A program made the position numbers and the translations under genes. Below are positions 18,392-20,599 of a stretch of DNA of 20,599 nucleotides, in pieces; position 1 is the first letter of the stretch; each line of letters opens with the position of its first letter. The notes below the pieces were generated by a model, which did not search any database, had not been told where the DNA came from, and worked only from the letters and a program-made list of their open reading frames with translations. The DNA comes from Wolbachia sp. (GTDB taxonomy: Bacteria; Pseudomonadota; Alphaproteobacteria; Rickettsiales; Anaplasmataceae): NCBI GenBank assembly GCA_022836975.1, contig JAIXMJ010000006.1, positions 1 to 20,599 on the forward strand, in the 5' to 3' direction.

Positions 18392-19006
18392 TTAATTATA
18401 AACCCAAACTTTAACACCTATAATACCGTATATAGTCTTTGCCTCACAGAAAGCATAGTCTATATTAGCACGTAAAGTATGTAAAGGCAAACGGCCCTCT
18501 TTATACCACTCAGTACGCGCTATCTCAGCCCCGCCGAGACGACCAGAACAACTCACTTTAATACCCTTACTTCCCATTCTCAAACAACTCTGAATAGATT
18601 TCTTCATTGCCCTTCTAAAAGACACCCTTTTCTCCAATTGTTGCGTAATGTTACCTGATATCAATGCTGCATCCACTTCAGACCTTTTTACTTCAACTAC
18701 ATTTAATTCTACATTATTTTTTACTTCAGCAGCAACCTTTTGTTTAGTCTTCTCAATATCTGCGCCTTTCTTACCTACAATTACCCCAGGCCTAGAAGCA
18801 TATACCGTAACAGATACTAAGTCAATTTTTCTTTCTATAATAACCCTTGAAATACCAGCATGCTTAAAGGTCTTATTTATATAGTCACGAATGCGTAAAT
18901 CCTGATGTAATTTTTGTTTATAATCCTTCCCAGCATACCAGATAGAGCTCCAAGTATTATTATTTACTTTTATCCTAAACCCTATCGGATTAACCTTTTG
19001 TCCCAT
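18392..19006 (-). CDS. rpsC: 30S ribosomal protein S3
   Basis: This 204-residue protein begins MGQKVNPIGFRIKVNNNTWS, the S3 start, and has a KH domain with the GKKG loop at 78-81, the VSFRRAMKKSIQSCLRMGSK block, and SGRLGGAEIARTEWYKEGRL. S3 forms part of the mRNA entry tunnel. It lacks the long C-terminal tail of the 233-residue E. coli protein, as is usual for compact alphaproteobacterial versions. AGGAGAG precedes the ATG, in the 9 bp between it and the rplV stop. Confidence 0.98.
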   Translation of the reverse strand: MGQKVNPIGFRIKVNNNTWSSIWYAGKDYKQKLHQDLRIRDYINKTFKHAGISRVIIERKIDLVSVTVYASRPGVIVGKKGADIEKTKQKVAAEVKNNVELNVVEVKRSEVDAALISGNITQQLEKRVSFRRAMKKSIQSCLRMGSKGIKVSCSGRLGGAEIARTEWYKEGRLPLHTLRANIDYAFCEAKTIYGIIGVKVWVYN

Positions 19007-19015
19007 ATCTCTCCT

Positions 19016-19141
19016 CTATATTTCCGCTAATCCTATAGTAATATTACTATAACGTTTGTTTATTCTATTAGCTCTTCCCATAGCTCTTGGATATATCCTA
19101 CGTAAAGTAAAAGATTTTAAGTTACATAGAATTATATCATT
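19016..19141 (-). pseudogene. rplV: 50S ribosomal protein L22, C-terminal fragment cut by a junction
   Basis: Only the last 41 codons remain. [20 protein letters not shown] followed by RYSNIT is the conserved end of L22 (E. coli: [23 protein letters not shown]). Upstream, an in-frame TAG at 19144-19142 and a run of ten A residues (plus strand 19147-19156) end the bacterial sequence. Its place before rpsC is the standard S10-operon order, so the gene was surely intact in the organism. L22 is essential, which argues that the break is in the assembly rather than in the genome. Confidence 0.88.
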
Positions 19142-19160
19142 CTATCAAAAAAAAAATGTT
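19142..19160. other. Junction between bacterial and mitochondrial-type sequence
   Basis: Recognisable rplV coding sequence on the minus strand stops at about 19141, and a run of ten A residues fills 19147-19156. From there rightward the plus strand is open in the nad4 frame under a code where TGA is Trp. No insertion-sequence end, target duplication or attachment site is visible. Confidence 0.8.
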
Positions 19161-19202
19161 TTAACACGAGACAATTTGCAAGAAAATTTACATTTAAATT
19201 CA

Positions 19203-20599
19203 TGATTGAGTTTTTATCCAATTTTTTTTTCTTTTTTGTTATTTTTATTAACAACTTGTTTAATATTTATAATGTATTTTGAATTTTTTTTTAGTTCAAT
19301 ACAAACTTGGAATGGGTATTTTTCAAAAACTATTATAAGTTTTTTTTTTTCAAACTCAGATACAACTTTTTGATTAAACAATCCAATTGTTTTTGATTAT
19401 TTTATAGCTTTAGATGGTTTAAATATCTGGTTAATTTGGTTAACTAGTTTGCTAGTATATTTATGTGCATTATTTCTACTAGATACGGTTAAGTTGCATA
19501 ATTTTTTTTCTCAAATAGGATGGATTTTTTTATTGGAATTTGCATCATTTCAATTTTTTTGTGTTCCAAATTATCTTTGGATGTATATTTATTTTGAACT
19601 ATCTTTGTTACCGATTTTTATTTTAATTATTTTTTGGGGTTCAAATCGTTGAAAAGTTCATGCTGCTTATCAGATGGTATTATTTACCTTTATTGGTTCT
19701 CTATTTTTATTAGCAGGTATTTTTTTATTATATATAAAAATTAGAACTTTTAATTGTTTTGATATTTTTTATGTTACTCAATCTTCAGAATTAAATATTA
19801 TTTTTTCAAATTTTGAAAAAAAACTTATTTGGTTACTACTGTTTATAGGTTTTGCTGTTAAAACTCCTCTTTATCCTTTTCATATATGGTTACCCGAAGC
19901 TCATTCAGAAGCGCCAACTACTGGATCTGTTTTGTTGGCTGGGGTGTTATTAAAAATGGGAACTTACGGTTTTTTACGTTTTGTTATTCCATTATTTCCA
20001 TCAGTTTTAGAAACATTTAAAACTTTAGTTTTTAGTATGTGTTTGTGCGGTATTATTCTATCATCTTTAGCTGCATTAGCACAAATTGATATTAAAAAAA
20101 TAATTGCTTATTCATCTATTGGTCATATGGGTTTAGTAATTTTAGGTATTTATAGTATGAATATACATGGTTTAATGGGTGCTAGTTATATGATGCTTTC
20201 ACATGGCCTAGTTTCTAGTGCTTTATTTTTTTCTATTGGTATACTTTATAAAATTTATGGGACACGTTCTATTATTTATTATACTAGTATTGCACATTTT
20301 ATGCCTAGGTTTTCAATGTGTTTTTTTGTTTTTAGTTTAGCGAATATGAGTTTTCCAGGAACAGCAGGTTTTCCAGGAGAAATTTTGATTTTTGCGGCTT
20401 TAATGGCTGATAATATTTTTTTAAGTTTATTTGTGGGTATTGGTTCAATTTTTGGTGGTGTTTATTCAATTTGGCTATTAACTAGAGTTTTATATGGTCA
20501 AATATCTCCTAAAATATCTATTTATAGAGATGTAAAATCTACTGAAAAAAAAATATTAAATTTTTTATTATTGCTAATTTTATTTTTTGGTATATTTCC
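19203..20599 (+). CDS. nad4: Mitochondrial-type NADH dehydrogenase subunit 4, C-terminus cut by window end
   Basis: With TGA read as Trp, one frame is open from the junction to the right edge, about 465 codons from here. It encodes the proton-pumping antiporter-like subunit 4 of respiratory complex I. Family landmarks are FIALDGLNIWLIWLTSLLV, YFELSLLPIFILIIFWGSNR with the conserved membrane Glu, AVKTPLYPFHIWLPEAHSEA then PTTGSVLLAGVLLKMGTYG with the conserved Lys, YSSIGHMG, YMMLSHGLVSSALF and NMSFPGTAGFPGE. In-frame TGA codons occur at 19203, 19371 and 19650; the last gives FWGSNR-W-KVHAAYQM, fitting the family. The true start is not clear: the frame is open back to the A run, about 85 residues before the first conserved block, close to normal. 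Codons are strongly T-ending. The pattern suggests a protist or algal mitochondrion, not an animal; the taxon cannot be fixed by eye. Confidence 0.88.

Noticed and set aside
19371..19652. TGA codons in nad4 read as frameshifts or a pseudogene
   Set aside because: The frame continues unchanged on both sides with conserved ND4 motifs, so recoding of TGA to Trp explains all three sites without any shift.

Overview
The window is mostly the chromosome of an AT-rich, obligately intracellular alphaproteobacterium, almost certainly of the order Rickettsiales. The evidence is a 23S-5S rRNA unit with no 16S gene in front of it, the gene order secY-adk-rpsM-rpsK-rpoA-rplQ with no rpmD or rpmJ, a DUF1013/TrcR-type regulator, and a repeat-built protein with a C-terminal membrane hairpin of the kind expected of an intracellular bacterium. 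Family-level placement (Anaplasmataceae-like) is inference only. The last ~1.45 kb is not bacterial: it encodes a mitochondrial-type NADH dehydrogenase subunit 4 (nad4) that reads TGA as tryptophan, joined to a broken rplV at a run of ten A residues. The simplest reading is a chimeric contig joining symbiont DNA to the mitochondrial DNA of a eukaryote, plausibly its protist or algal host.

Layout. Positions 1-232 (minus) hold the N-terminal part of trcR. Positions 358-3332 (minus) hold 5S and 23S rRNA; both are flanked by long complementary arms that should form processing stems. Positions 3556-6419 (plus) hold a TPR-methyltransferase gene followed closely by a compact class I ribonucleotide reductase large subunit (nrdA). 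Positions 6710-8407 (plus) encode a 565-residue protein built from nested duplications, with a promoter-like region and an 8-bp palindrome upstream. I do not recognise it; it is a candidate secreted or host-membrane-inserted effector. Positions 8408-9115 are a graveyard of decayed insertion sequences (two clear IS5-type transposase remnants and one weaker HTH-like remnant). One of them has replaced the end of yraN.

Positions 8979-19141 (minus) are a tightly packed translation operon: rplV (truncated)-rpsC-rplP-rpmC-rpsQ-rplN-rplX-rplE-rpsN-rpsH-rplF-rplR-rpsE-rplO-secY-adk-rpsM-rpsK-rpoA-rplQ-yraN. It supplies ribosomal proteins, the Sec translocon core, adenylate kinase and the RNA polymerase alpha subunit, mostly with gaps under 20 bp or short overlaps. 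A hairpin with a T tract at 8565-8591 could terminate it.

I found no complete new defence or mobile system. The items most worth following are the symbiont/mitochondrion junction with its recoded nad4, the repeat-built protein with its putative operator, and the insertion-sequence remodelling of yraN.
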